In this document: positions 22,642 through 30,140 of the stretch, piece by piece
How the letters are laid out: each line of letters starts with the position of its first letter
How positions within the stretch are numbered: position 1 is the stretch's first letter
Assembly (NCBI GenBank): GCA_030620735.1
Contig: JAUXDV010000001.1
Span: 1 to 32,297, forward strand
Source: Gammaproteobacteria bacterium
GTDB taxonomy: Bacteria > Pseudomonadota > Gammaproteobacteria > Chromatiales > Chromatiaceae
Direction: 5' to 3'
DNA length: 32,297 nt
Position numbers and translations under genes: made by a program
The notes under the pieces: generated by a model
Database searches by the model: none
The model's input: only the letters and a program-made list of their open reading frames with translations
What the model was told of the DNA's origin: nothing

Positions 22642-23733
22642 ATGCAACGTCGTGACTTTCTCAAAAAGGCAGCTGCCGGCTCAATCGCAGCAGGTACTGC
22701 TCTTGGCGCATCCACTGCTGCACATGCCAAAGCTGAATTCAAATGGAAGATGGTCACCACCTGGCCAAAAAACTTCCCCGGCCTGGGCACGGGCGCCAAC
22801 AACCTGGCGGGACTGATCACCGAAATGTCCGGGGGGCGCTTGACAGTCAAGGTTTACGGGGCCAAGGAGTTGGTTCCAGCCTTTGAAGTGTTTGACGCCG
22901 TCTCCAGCGGAACTGCCGAGATGGGGCATGGCGCCGCCTATTACTGGAAGGGAAAAAATGAAGCATTCCAGTTTTTCTCCACCGTTCCTTTTGGACTCAC
23001 AGCCAATGAGATGAATGGCTGGCTCTACTATGGAGGCGGCATGGAGCTGTGGCGGGAGGCCTATGCGCCATTCAAGGTTCTGCCCGCTGCCGCAGGCAAC
23101 ACCAGCGTACAGATGGGGGGCTGGTTCAACAAGGAGATCAACAGCATCGCCGATCTCAAGGGATTGAAAATGCGCATCCCCGGACTTGGCGGCGAGGTGC
23201 TGAGACGCCTCGGCGGAACGCCTGTCAATCTTCCCGGAGGTGAACTCTTTACCGCTCTTTCATCAGGAACTATTGACGCCACTGAATGGGTCGGACCATA
23301 CAACGACCTCGCATTCGGCTTCTACAAGGCGGCCAAATACTACTACTACCCAGGCTTCCATGAGCCCGGCACAACGCTCGAAGCCATTATCAACAAGAAG
23401 GCTTACGAGAAGCTGCCTGCCGATCTCCAGGCGATCGTGATGAATGCCTGCAAGGTGGTGAATATGGATATGGTGGCGGAATATGCAGCACGCAATCCCG
23501 GCGCATTGCAGACATTGCTGAACAAGCACAAGGTTGAACTGCGCAGCTATCCGGACGATGTGCTGCAGCAATTGCGCATGGCCTCTCAGGAGGTTGTTGC
23601 AGAGCTGGCGAAAAAAGACGCCTTCAGCGCCAAAGTCTATGCCTCATATCAGAAGTTCCTCGAGGATACGGTTGCCTTCAGCACAGTTTCAGATCAGGCC
23701 TACCTGAATGCACGTGCTGAAAATAGCGCGTAG
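22642..23733 (+). CDS. TRAP transporter substrate-binding protein (DctP family), Tat-exported
   Basis: A 363-residue periplasmic binding protein. The N-terminus MQRRDFLKKAAAGSIAAGTALG is a twin-arginine signal (RRDFLKK), with likely cleavage after AHA. The mature part, FKWKMVTTWPKNFPGLGTGANNLAGLITEMSGGRLTVKVYGAKELVPAFEVFDAVSSGTAEMGHGAAYYWKGK, and the later GLKMRIPGLGGEVLRRLGGTPVNLPGGELFTALSSGTIDATEWVGPYND are typical of the subgroup including 2-oxoacid and lactate receptors (TakP-like). No DctQ or DctM permease gene lies in the window, so the partner is elsewhere. AAGGAG lies 7 bases before the ATG. hemW follows 17 bases later. Confidence 0.92.
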   Translation: MQRRDFLKKAAAGSIAAGTALGASTAAHAKAEFKWKMVTTWPKNFPGLGTGANNLAGLITEMSGGRLTVKVYGAKELVPAFEVFDAVSSGTAEMGHGAAYYWKGKNEAFQFFSTVPFGLTANEMNGWLYYGGGMELWREAYAPFKVLPAAAGNTSVQMGGWFNKEINSIADLKGLKMRIPGLGGEVLRRLGGTPVNLPGGELFTALSSGTIDATEWVGPYNDLAFGFYKAAKYYYYPGFHEPGTTLEAIINKKAYEKLPADLQAIVMNACKVVNMDMVAEYAARNPGALQTLLNKHKVELRSYPDDVLQQLRMASQEVVAELAKKDAFSAKVYASYQKFLEDTVAFSTVSDQAYLNARAENSA

Positions 23734-23750
23734 CGTAGAAAGAGAGCATT

Positions 23751-24911
23751 TTGAAACCCACCCTGCCTCCGTTATCGCTCTATATTCACATCCCCTGGTG
23801 TGTGAAAAAATGCCCCTACTGTGACTTCAACTCCCATGTGCTCTCTGCCGATATCGATGCAGAGAGCAATGAGGCCTTCTATGTCGAAGCGCTGTTAAAG
23901 GATCTTTCGACAGAGATCCCCTTGAGCAGTGACCGTGAGCTTGAAAGCATATTTATCGGTGGCGGCACTCCCAGTCTCTTCAGCGCCGCCGCGATCACCC
24001 AACTGCTCGACGGGGTGCGTACACTGATAAAGCTGAAATCCCGGGCGGAGATCACACTGGAGGCGAATCCCGGCGCCGCTGATGCCGCATTTTTTGCCGG
24101 TTACCGTCAGGCAGGCGTCAATCGCCTCTCCATCGGTGTGCAGAGCTTCAATGATGGACATCTTCGCAACATCGGACGTATTCACAGCGCACAACAGGCG
24201 CTGGAGGCATATAAGCTGGCATCAGATGCAGGCTTCCGCAACATCAATCTCGATCTGATGTATGGGCTGCCGGAGCAGTCCATTGACCAGGCGATGGATG
24301 ACCTCAAACAGGCCATTGCCCTGAAGCCACAACATCTCTCCTGGTATCAACTCACCATAGAAGCCAATACGCTCTTCAGCAGCCAGCCTCCCGCTGATTT
24401 ACCCTCTCATGAAAAACTGGCTGAGATCTCCGATGCCGGAATAGCGTTACTGGAAGAGCATGGCTTCAAGCAGTATGAAGTGTCGGCTTTTGCAAGCGGG
24501 GGGCATCAATGCAGGCATAACCTTAACTATTGGCAATTTGGCGACTACATCGGCATAGGAGCTGGCGCACATGGCAAATTGACATCAATGGATGGTCACA
24601 TCAACCGCCGCCGCAAACAGCGCTCTCCTGCGGCTTATGTCGAATCAACCCATTCAGGAGATACGCTCTCCAGTGAAAACCGCTTACAGGATGAGGATCT
24701 GCTGCTGGAATTCATGATGAATGTGCTGCGCCTCAATCAAGGCGTACCTGCAGCTGCTTTTGAGCAGCGCACCGGTCTCTCTCTGCAGGCCATTCAACTG
24801 CGATTGCTGCATGCAAGACGGGCAGGATTGCTGGAACAGGACCCGGAAGTGCTGAGAGCGACAGAGATGGGGCGTACATTTTTAAATAATCTCTTGATAA
24901 TGTTCAGTTAA
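23751..24911 (+). CDS. hemW: radical SAM heme chaperone HemW
   Basis: A 386-residue radical SAM protein. The [4Fe-4S] motif C...C..C is in IPWCVKKCPYCDFNSH (Cys 17, 21, 24). FIGGGTPSLFSAAAI and LEANPG bind SAM, and GVQSFNDGHLRNIGRIHSAQQA and DLMYGLPEQS are family segments. The length and the NSH after the cluster fit HemW (YggW), which delivers heme to respiratory proteins, and not the oxidase HemN. The start codon is TTG with AAAGAGAG upstream. It is close behind dctP on the same strand. Copy 2 of the stem-loop repeat begins at its stop codon. Confidence 0.93.
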   Translation: MKPTLPPLSLYIHIPWCVKKCPYCDFNSHVLSADIDAESNEAFYVEALLKDLSTEIPLSSDRELESIFIGGGTPSLFSAAAITQLLDGVRTLIKLKSRAEITLEANPGAADAAFFAGYRQAGVNRLSIGVQSFNDGHLRNIGRIHSAQQALEAYKLASDAGFRNINLDLMYGLPEQSIDQAMDDLKQAIALKPQHLSWYQLTIEANTLFSSQPPADLPSHEKLAEISDAGIALLEEHGFKQYEVSAFASGGHQCRHNLNYWQFGDYIGIGAGAHGKLTSMDGHINRRRKQRSPAAYVESTHSGDTLSSENRLQDEDLLLEFMMNVLRLNQGVPAAAFEQRTGLSLQAIQLRLLHARRAGLLEQDPEVLRATEMGRTFLNNLLIMFS

Positions 24912-24980
24912 GAAGGCTCTGAACGAACCGCTGCGCGCTTCGATCAAAGCCTTCCTGCAAGTATTTCTACGGGGGAAGGG
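24911..24980 (+). repeat. 70-bp stem-loop repeat, copy 2
   Basis: Related to 21751-21820. GGCTCTGAACGAACCGC (24915-24931) and GCGCTTCGATCAAAGCC (24935-24951) form a hairpin with 14 of 17 positions paired and a TGC loop. TTTCTACGGGGGAAGGG then follows, and an inverted partner CCCTTCCCCCGAA lies near 25017-25029. The element directly follows the hemW stop. The gap 24912-25138 contains no gene. Confidence 0.65.
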
Positions 24981-25073
24981 GCGACTGTCGATATGTTGTA
25001 CCTGTCATTCTGTTTACCCTTCCCCCGAACCCCCATCCCCCGATTTATTTAGAGCTTGCATAACAACACCTCC

Positions 25074-25102
25074 TTGACATCTGAGGGCTGAGACAGTCTA
25101 CT
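25074..25102 (+). promoter_or_regulatory. sigma-70-type promoter of the DUF349 gene
   Basis: TTGACA (25074-25079), a perfect -35 hexamer, and TCTACT (25097-25102), with four matches to the -10 consensus, are spaced by 17 bases. Transcription would start about 30 bases before the ATG at 25139. No other gene start is near. Confidence 0.6.
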
Positions 25103-25138
25103 TGCGCTGACTCTTTTTTATGCGAAAACAGGACTCTC

Positions 25139-27973
25139 ATGTGGCGTAAGTTATTCCGGCCAAAATGGCGGCATCGAAACCGGGACATTCGTGCTGAAGC
25201 TGTCCAGCTGCTGTCGGCTGACGACCCCAATCTTGTCGAGGTCGTTCGTCAGGATACAGATACCGGGATTCGCCGTCAGGCATTGCGGCGCGTTACTGAT
25301 ATCCAGCTGTTGCTTGATATTGCAGAGAGTGACACTGACGCATCCGTCTCCCGCGCAGCCGGCAGGCGTCTCTGGTACCTGCTTGCACAGAGTGAAGATG
25401 CAGAATCCGTGGAACAGACTCAAAATGTGCTGAAGCAGCATGGCAATAGTGAAATGGCGGAATATCTGCTTCGCCACAGCAAATCCGCCAAAATCCGACT
25501 GCAGGCGCTTGAAGAGATGCAGCAACCTGCGCTGCTCAGTGAGGTCGCGCTGACGGATAGAGACACTAATATCCGGCTGCAGGCGCTGGAACGCATCTCC
25601 AGGCTCTCCACACTGAAGCGCGTTGCAAAGGAATCGCGCGGTAAAAACAAGCGCGTCGCTCGCCGTGCGCGGGAACTGGTAGAGGAACAGACTTTACTGC
25701 AGGAGCAGCCTCGCCTGCAGCAGCAATTGTGCGATAAAATTGAGCACCTTGCTTCACTTCAGCATCCGGATCAAACGATTATGCATCAACTCCGCCAACA
25801 GTGGGAGAAGATTGGGACCGATGCCCCTGCGGAGCTGAAAACCAGATTCAACAACGCTCAACTGCAGATCGGCAAATCCATCGAGGAGTCGCGAAACAGC
25901 AGGGCGCAGCAGGATCATCAGCGCGAACTCTGCGAACAGAGCGACGCACTGCTGCATGATTTAGAGCAGAATGCCAACACGCCGTCACTTAACCTGAATG
26001 AAGTAGAGGCTGCTGAATGGATGCTGCGCAACAGCTGGCAGCAGCTTGAAAAGGATCTTGACGCCGTCAACCCTGCCCTCAAGAGTCGTTTTGCCGAATC
26101 GCAGCAGAGACTTGCACAGCGCCGCGGGCAAATTGGCCAATACCGGAAACTGCACGCACAACAACACGCCATCATTGCGGAGATGCAAAACCTCGCTGGA
26201 AATGACACTCAACTGACAGCATCCCGTGTAAAAGTCATAGAGTCCCGCTGGCATGCACTGAGATCGAAGCCTGATGCCGACATGGAAAAACATTTCCAGC
26301 AGCATCACTCTCAGGCAAAACAACACCTGCAGGCGAACATCGAATCATCAGCAAAACTCGAAGCCGAGCTGGAGCAGCTCCTTCAACAGCTTGGAAATGC
26401 GCTGGATCAGGGGCAACTGAATGCTGCAGGCGCCTCCCGCAGCAAGGCGCAGCACGTTCTGAAGAGACTCGAGAAGCTGGCGACAACGCAGCTGCGGCAG
26501 CACAAGGCATCCTATCATCGCCTGCTGGGACGTTTCTCGGAACTGCAGGACTGGCAGCGTTTCGGCAGCGATCACGTACGTGAAGATCTGATCAGCGAAA
26601 TGCAGCAGCTGATTCAGTCGGGGCTGCCTGCAAGAGAAATTGCCCACAATGTGCGTGATCTGAGAAACAAGTGGCGCCAACTGGATCGTAAAGGCGGCTC
26701 GGCTCCGGAGGCGATCTGGAACAAATTTAATGAGATCGCCGAGCAGGCATATAGCCCCGTCATTGCTGATCAACAGCGGCATCAACAGGAGCAACAGCAG
26801 GCCGCTCAGAGGCGCGCAGAATTCTGTGACCTGCTCATCAAAGAGCATGCGCAAGTTGACTGGTCCACTCCAGACTGGCCGGTGATTGACAAGCGCATAC
26901 AGGAGGCGCGAAAACAGTGGCGCAAGCTGGGTGGAGTCGACTCAAAAGCCTGGAAAAAGCTCAACAAGCGCTTTATCGATGCCGTAAAACCCTTTGAGGA
27001 AAAACTTGGGGAGATACGCGAATCTGAAAAGCTGCGCCGTGTGCGGCTCATCAAACAGGCACAGCGGCTCGTAGAAGAGCCCGATATCGATACTGCCATC
27101 CGGCAGACCAAGGCTGCACAGGAAAACTGGAGGCCACTCGTCAGCGCCAATAAACAGGTGGAACAGCAGCTATGGCAAGAGTTTAAAACTGCAACCGATG
27201 CTGTTTTTGCACGCCGCAGCGCAATGCATGAAAGCGAACAACAGCAGCAGTCAACAAATACCTCTGCCAAAAAAGCGATTTGTGAAAAGCTGCAGCAGCT
27301 GATCACCACTGAACATGAAAGCTGGTCTGCGGCTCGCAAAGAGCGTGATCAATTGGTGGATGAATGGAAAACCATCGGTCCGGCTACCCGCCAGCAATAC
27401 AAATCACTGCAGCAAAAATTCATGGATCTCACGCGTGCGTTTGATGAAGCTGAAAATGCGGCTTCAATCCGGAAAACTCGTCATCGTTTTGAACTGCTGC
27501 TGCAAAAGTCTGAGCTGTGCGACCGAATGGAGCAGCAGCTGTGCAGCCAGGATAGAGATATCAGCACCCGGAGTGAACAGTGGTCTGCACTGCCCGCACT
27601 ACAGCCAGCAATTGAATCCCGCATGCAAAGACGCTATCAGCACATCATCGATGCATTGGAGAATGGCGGTGATACTATCGAACAGCTATGCGCTCAGCGC
27701 AGCAGTAATCTGCAAAACAGCCTGCAACTGTGTCTCGAAATGGAGGTGCTCCTCGATATCGACTCTCCCGAAGCATTCCATGAACAACGCCGTCAATGGC
27801 AGCTTACTCACCTCTCCACTGCCATGACAGGTGGACTCACTCAAAACGAGAGTTCAAATGAGAATGTCAGGCGACTTCTTGAGGAGAGTTGTGTGAATGG
27901 TCCGCTGCCGCAAGAGGATGTCGACACTATCAGGCAGAGAGAGCGAAACATCGTTGCCGCCCTGCTCGAGTGA
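25139..27973 (+). CDS. large DUF349 domain-containing protein
   Basis: A 944-residue, almost fully helical cytoplasmic protein rich in Gln, Glu and Arg. The first 190 residues carry HEAT-like repeats (VRQDTDTGIRRQALRRVTDIQLLLDIAESDTDASVSRAAGRRLWYL and NIRLQALERISRLSTLKRVA). The remainder has recurring units of about 70 residues with a W-K-x-[IL]-G signature, such as QQWEKIGTDAPAELKTRFNNA, KQWRKLGGVDSKAWKKLNKRF and DEWKTIGPATRQQYKSLQQKF, which is the DUF349 pattern. Function is not established. No signal peptide. GGA lies a few bases before the ATG. Confidence 0.88.
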   Translation: MWRKLFRPKWRHRNRDIRAEAVQLLSADDPNLVEVVRQDTDTGIRRQALRRVTDIQLLLDIAESDTDASVSRAAGRRLWYLLAQSEDAESVEQTQNVLKQHGNSEMAEYLLRHSKSAKIRLQALEEMQQPALLSEVALTDRDTNIRLQALERISRLSTLKRVAKESRGKNKRVARRARELVEEQTLLQEQPRLQQQLCDKIEHLASLQHPDQTIMHQLRQQWEKIGTDAPAELKTRFNNAQLQIGKSIEESRNSRAQQDHQRELCEQSDALLHDLEQNANTPSLNLNEVEAAEWMLRNSWQQLEKDLDAVNPALKSRFAESQQRLAQRRGQIGQYRKLHAQQHAIIAEMQNLAGNDTQLTASRVKVIESRWHALRSKPDADMEKHFQQHHSQAKQHLQANIESSAKLEAELEQLLQQLGNALDQGQLNAAGASRSKAQHVLKRLEKLATTQLRQHKASYHRLLGRFSELQDWQRFGSDHVREDLISEMQQLIQSGLPAREIAHNVRDLRNKWRQLDRKGGSAPEAIWNKFNEIAEQAYSPVIADQQRHQQEQQQAAQRRAEFCDLLIKEHAQVDWSTPDWPVIDKRIQEARKQWRKLGGVDSKAWKKLNKRFIDAVKPFEEKLGEIRESEKLRRVRLIKQAQRLVEEPDIDTAIRQTKAAQENWRPLVSANKQVEQQLWQEFKTATDAVFARRSAMHESEQQQQSTNTSAKKAICEKLQQLITTEHESWSAARKERDQLVDEWKTIGPATRQQYKSLQQKFMDLTRAFDEAENAASIRKTRHRFELLLQKSELCDRMEQQLCSQDRDISTRSEQWSALPALQPAIESRMQRRYQHIIDALENGGDTIEQLCAQRSSNLQNSLQLCLEMEVLLDIDSPEAFHEQRRQWQLTHLSTAMTGGLTQNESSNENVRRLLEESCVNGPLPQEDVDTIRQRERNIVAALLE

Positions 27974-27976
27974 TAG

Positions 27977-27985
27977 TGATATAAT
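27977..27985 (+). promoter_or_regulatory. extended -10 promoter of the IalB-like gene
   Basis: TGATATAAT gives a consensus TATAAT (27980-27985) with the TGn extension, right after the DUF349 stop codon. Transcription would begin near 27992, leaving a leader of about 77 bases before the ATG at 28069. A TTGCCG at 27954-27959 is a poor -35 at 20-base spacing, which an extended -10 does not require. Confidence 0.55.
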
Positions 27986-28068
27986 CTCGGACGTTTTTTG
28001 TGAACTCTTCAAGAGAATCATCCTGGGGCTGAAAAGACAGCCTCAATCCACACAATGGAGCAATATAG

Positions 28069-28647
28069 ATGCTAAACAAAGTTATTCCGGGCCTGGCGGC
28101 TCTTCTTCTCATGACCACTGGCGCTGTGTTTGCTGAAGACGCCGCTCCAAAGGAGAAAACCGGGGCTGTAGCCCCTGCGGCGGAGAAAGCTGCAGAGCAA
28201 AAACTTCCGGAGGGAGTCGAGCAATTCAAGGACTGGATCAAAGAGTGTGAAAAGCTCAAGGGTCCCGAGGGTAAAGAGATCGAACTCTGCCAGATCTCAC
28301 AGACGCTCACAAATACAGAGATCAATCAGCCTATGCTGAAAGTCGCCGCCGGCTATGTCCCCGGCAAGGAAGATGCTGTCATGATCCTCACCCTGCCGCT
28401 GGGAGTTATCCTGCCACCGGGCGTTCAACTCACAGTTGGCGAGGGCAAGGCCGCCAGGGTGCCCGTCACAACCTGTCTGCCGCAAGGCTGCCAGGCCGGC
28501 GTGCAACTTGACAAGGAGTTTACAGCGCGCCTGAAAAAAGGGAAGCAGATGATCGTTACATTTCTCGGCCCTGATGGTAAGCAGATCAATGCACCGATCT
28601 CTCTCTCCGGATTTACCGCCGGTATGGACAGCATCAAGCCAAAGTAA
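28069..28647 (+). CDS. invasion associated locus B (IalB) family periplasmic protein
   Basis: A 192-residue exported protein. The signal peptide is MLNKVIPGLAALLLMTTGAVFA with cleavage before EDAAP. A low-complexity Ala/Glu/Lys linker follows, then the IalB domain: FKDWIKECEKLKGPEGKEIELCQISQTLTN, ILTLPLGVILPPGVQLTVGEGKAARVPVTTCLPQGCQAGVQLD. Four cysteines are placed as in the family (WxxxC, CQI, TC..QGC). The name comes from Bartonella; in free-living bacteria the role is unknown, probably envelope-related. GGAG lies 10 bases before the ATG. Confidence 0.9.
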   Translation: MLNKVIPGLAALLLMTTGAVFAEDAAPKEKTGAVAPAAEKAAEQKLPEGVEQFKDWIKECEKLKGPEGKEIELCQISQTLTNTEINQPMLKVAAGYVPGKEDAVMILTLPLGVILPPGVQLTVGEGKAARVPVTTCLPQGCQAGVQLDKEFTARLKKGKQMIVTFLGPDGKQINAPISLSGFTAGMDSIKPK

Positions 28648-28655
28648 CACCGCTG

Positions 28656-29078
28656 TTATTCACCCTGAACCGTGACCGTCACCCGCCGCTGGTGGGGGCG
28701 GTGGCGGTGCTCCCATAGATAAACCCCCTGCCAGGTTCCAAGCCCCAGTCGCCCCCGCGTCACCGGAAGCGTCAAATCCATACCAGTCAGAATCGAGCGC
28801 ACATGCGCCGGCATATCATCCGGCCCCTCATCCACATGCACGAACATGGGATCGCCATCCGGGGCCAATCGCAGCATAAAAGTCTCCAGATCCCTGCGCA
28901 CATCCGCATCGGCATTTTCACACAGGATCAACGAAGCGCTGGTGTGATGGATAAAGACATGGCACAGGCCGCTGTCGATTCCTGACTCCGCCACCACAGC
29001 AGCGATCTCCGCCGTGATATTTGTCGTACCGCGTCCCCGCGTTTGGAAGTGCAGCTGTTGCTGATGGTTCTTCATCAT
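28656..29078 (-). CDS. YjbQ family protein (UPF0047, secondary thiamine-phosphate synthase enzyme)
   Basis: A protein of about 140 residues with the YjbQ signature HVFIHHTSASLILCENADADVRRDLETFMLRLAP, then FVHVDEGPDDMPAHVRSILTGMDLTLPV and LGLGTWQGVYLWEHRHRPHQRRVTVTVQG. E. coli YjbQ has weak thiamine-phosphate synthase activity; the physiological role is uncertain. ATG 29078 (or 29075) is chosen: it follows GGGA, and the upstream open frame to 29156 only translates the REP palindrome (PKLELG). It converges with the IalB-like gene, leaving 8 bases between stops. Confidence 0.9.
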   Translation of the reverse strand: MMKNHQQQLHFQTRGRGTTNITAEIAAVVAESGIDSGLCHVFIHHTSASLILCENADADVRRDLETFMLRLAPDGDPMFVHVDEGPDDMPAHVRSILTGMDLTLPVTRGRLGLGTWQGVYLWEHRHRPHQRRVTVTVQGE

Positions 29079-29104
29079 CTCTAATCCCGTTGATTTTTTC
29101 CGCT

Positions 29105-29153
29105 GGCGCCCAAGCTCCAGCTTGGGCGCACAACCCTGGAAGCTCCAGCTTCC
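29105..29153. repeat. REP palindromes, group 1
   Basis: Two short hairpins lie in tandem: GCGCCCAAGCT/AGCTTGGGCGC with a CC loop (29106-29129), and GGAAGCT/AGCTTCC with a CC loop (29138-29153). The shared core is AAGCTCCAGCTT. The same pair recurs at 29335-29383 inside a duplicated segment. They sit between yjbQ and the RAYT locus. Confidence 0.8.
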
Positions 29154-29162
29154 CATAACTCA

Positions 29163-29248
29163 TCACCAGGCCCGATCCACCTCGATCAAACCTTCCAGCC
29201 CATGATAATCCCGTGCACTGGAGTAACGCCAATGCTCCGACAGTTTGA
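29163..29248 (-). pseudogene. duplicated 3' fragment of the RAYT transposase gene
   Basis: This piece encodes LSEHWRYSSARDYHGLEGLIEVDRAW and a stop, nearly identical to the last 25 or so codons of the intact transposase gene ending at 29393. It belongs to a 148-bp segment (29101-29248) repeated at 29331-29478 with few differences. The catalytic part is absent. Confidence 0.8.
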
Positions 29249-29250
29249 AC

Positions 29251-29299
29251 CGAAGCTTGAGCTTCGCGAGGTGGGTTCCCAAGCTGGAGCTTGGGAACC
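29251..29299. repeat. REP palindromes, group 2
   Basis: CGAAGCT/AGCTTCG with a TG loop (29251-29266) and a longer perfect hairpin GGTTCCCAAGCT/AGCTTGGGAACC with a GG loop (29274-29299). The second is identical to one on the other side of the transposase gene (29972-29997). Confidence 0.8.
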
Positions 29300-29334
29300 A
29301 GATACTTACTCTGCTGGCGCCTGGGAATCCCGCT

Positions 29335-29383
29335 GGCGCCCAAGCTCCAGCTTGGGCGCACAACCCTGGAAGCTCCAGCTTCC
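29335..29383. repeat. REP palindromes, group 3 (duplicate of group 1)
   Basis: The same two hairpins as at 29105-29153, displaced by 230 bases, directly before the stop of the RAYT gene. The identity over the whole segment indicates a recent duplication. Confidence 0.8.
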
Positions 29384-29392
29384 CATATCACA

Positions 29393-29926
29393 TCACCAGG
29401 CCCGATCCACCTCGATCAAACCTTCCAACCCATGATAATCCCGTGCACTGGAGTAACGCCAATGCTCCGGCAGTTCGACATAGCCTCGTTTGACCGGGTT
29501 CTGATGGATGTATTCCAGCTTTTGCCTCATAACAGCTTCGCTCTCGATCAACTGAGGGTGGCTTCCCTCTTCCCAAACCTGGTAGGTCGATGCTGTTTTG
29601 TGCCGCCGCTTGAATAGCGCCAGTAGCTCCAGCATCCGTTGAGAGCGTCTCTTTTGAAGCAGCAGTAATATCTCGCGCGCCGTCCAGGATTTGAAGCGCT
29701 GGATATCCCGCCCCAGATCGGAGGAGGCTGCAACCATGTGCAGATGGTTCTCCAGAATCACATAGCCGTAAAGGGTGAAATCTGACTCCTGTTGCAGATA
29801 ACGCCAGGAGTCGAGAAGGATTTGCACCGTCTCCGGTCGGGTAAACAGGGGCAGCCAGTTATTGACCGTTGCGGTGAGAAAGTGAGGCGCCTGGGCATCA
29901 GTAATTTTATAGCGGCTTCTCGGCAT
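29393..29926 (-). CDS. REP-associated tyrosine transposase (RAYT, TnpA-REP)
   Basis: A 177-residue HUH-type transposase of the RAYT group. It begins MPRSRYKITDAQAPHFLTATVNNW, has the metal-binding HUH in VILENHLHMVAAS, and has the catalytic Tyr region LEYIHQNPVKRGYVELPEHWRYSSARDY, all diagnostic of RAYTs. The family cuts and mobilises REP palindromes. REP hairpins lie on both sides here, as expected. ATG 29926 is chosen, with GGAA upstream; an open frame continues to a TTG at 29980 through REP sequence. The gene looks intact. Confidence 0.92.
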   Translation of the reverse strand: MPRSRYKITDAQAPHFLTATVNNWLPLFTRPETVQILLDSWRYLQQESDFTLYGYVILENHLHMVAASSDLGRDIQRFKSWTAREILLLLQKRRSQRMLELLALFKRRHKTASTYQVWEEGSHPQLIESEAVMRQKLEYIHQNPVKRGYVELPEHWRYSSARDYHGLEGLIEVDRAW

Positions 29927-29948
29927 GATCTGGTTCCTTCCCTGGAAT

Positions 29949-30033
29949 CGAAGCTGGAGCTTTGCAATGCGGGTTCCCAAGCTGGAGCTTGGGAACCAGG
30001 TATTCTGCTGGCGCCCAAGCTCCAGCCTGGGCC
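29949..30033. repeat. REP palindromes, group 4 (5' side of RAYT)
   Basis: Three hairpins in a row: GAAGCTGGAGCTTTGC (about 29949-29965, imperfect), GGTTCCCAAGCT/AGCTTGGGAACC (29972-29997), and GGCGCCCAAGCTCCAGCCTGGGC (30010-30032, one mismatch). They lie upstream of both the leftward RAYT gene and the rightward recG. Confidence 0.78.
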
Positions 30034-30140
30034 GCGATGCAGAAAATTCTATCAGATCAGTGCGCAGGTGTCATGGTGGATGCGCTATCATAACTCCCAA
30101 TCACCGCAAGCCAACAGGTTACTTCAAGCAGGGAACATTC

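Noticed and set aside
29202..29617. Several plus-strand open frames over the REP/RAYT region
   Set aside because: They translate REP hairpins (recurring PKLELG/SSSLG strings) and the antisense of the transposase.
29925..30140. N-terminal extension of RecG by 72 residues
   Set aside because: The extension reads through REP palindromes, and a good ribosome site precedes the ATG at 30141, which gives the normal RecG length.
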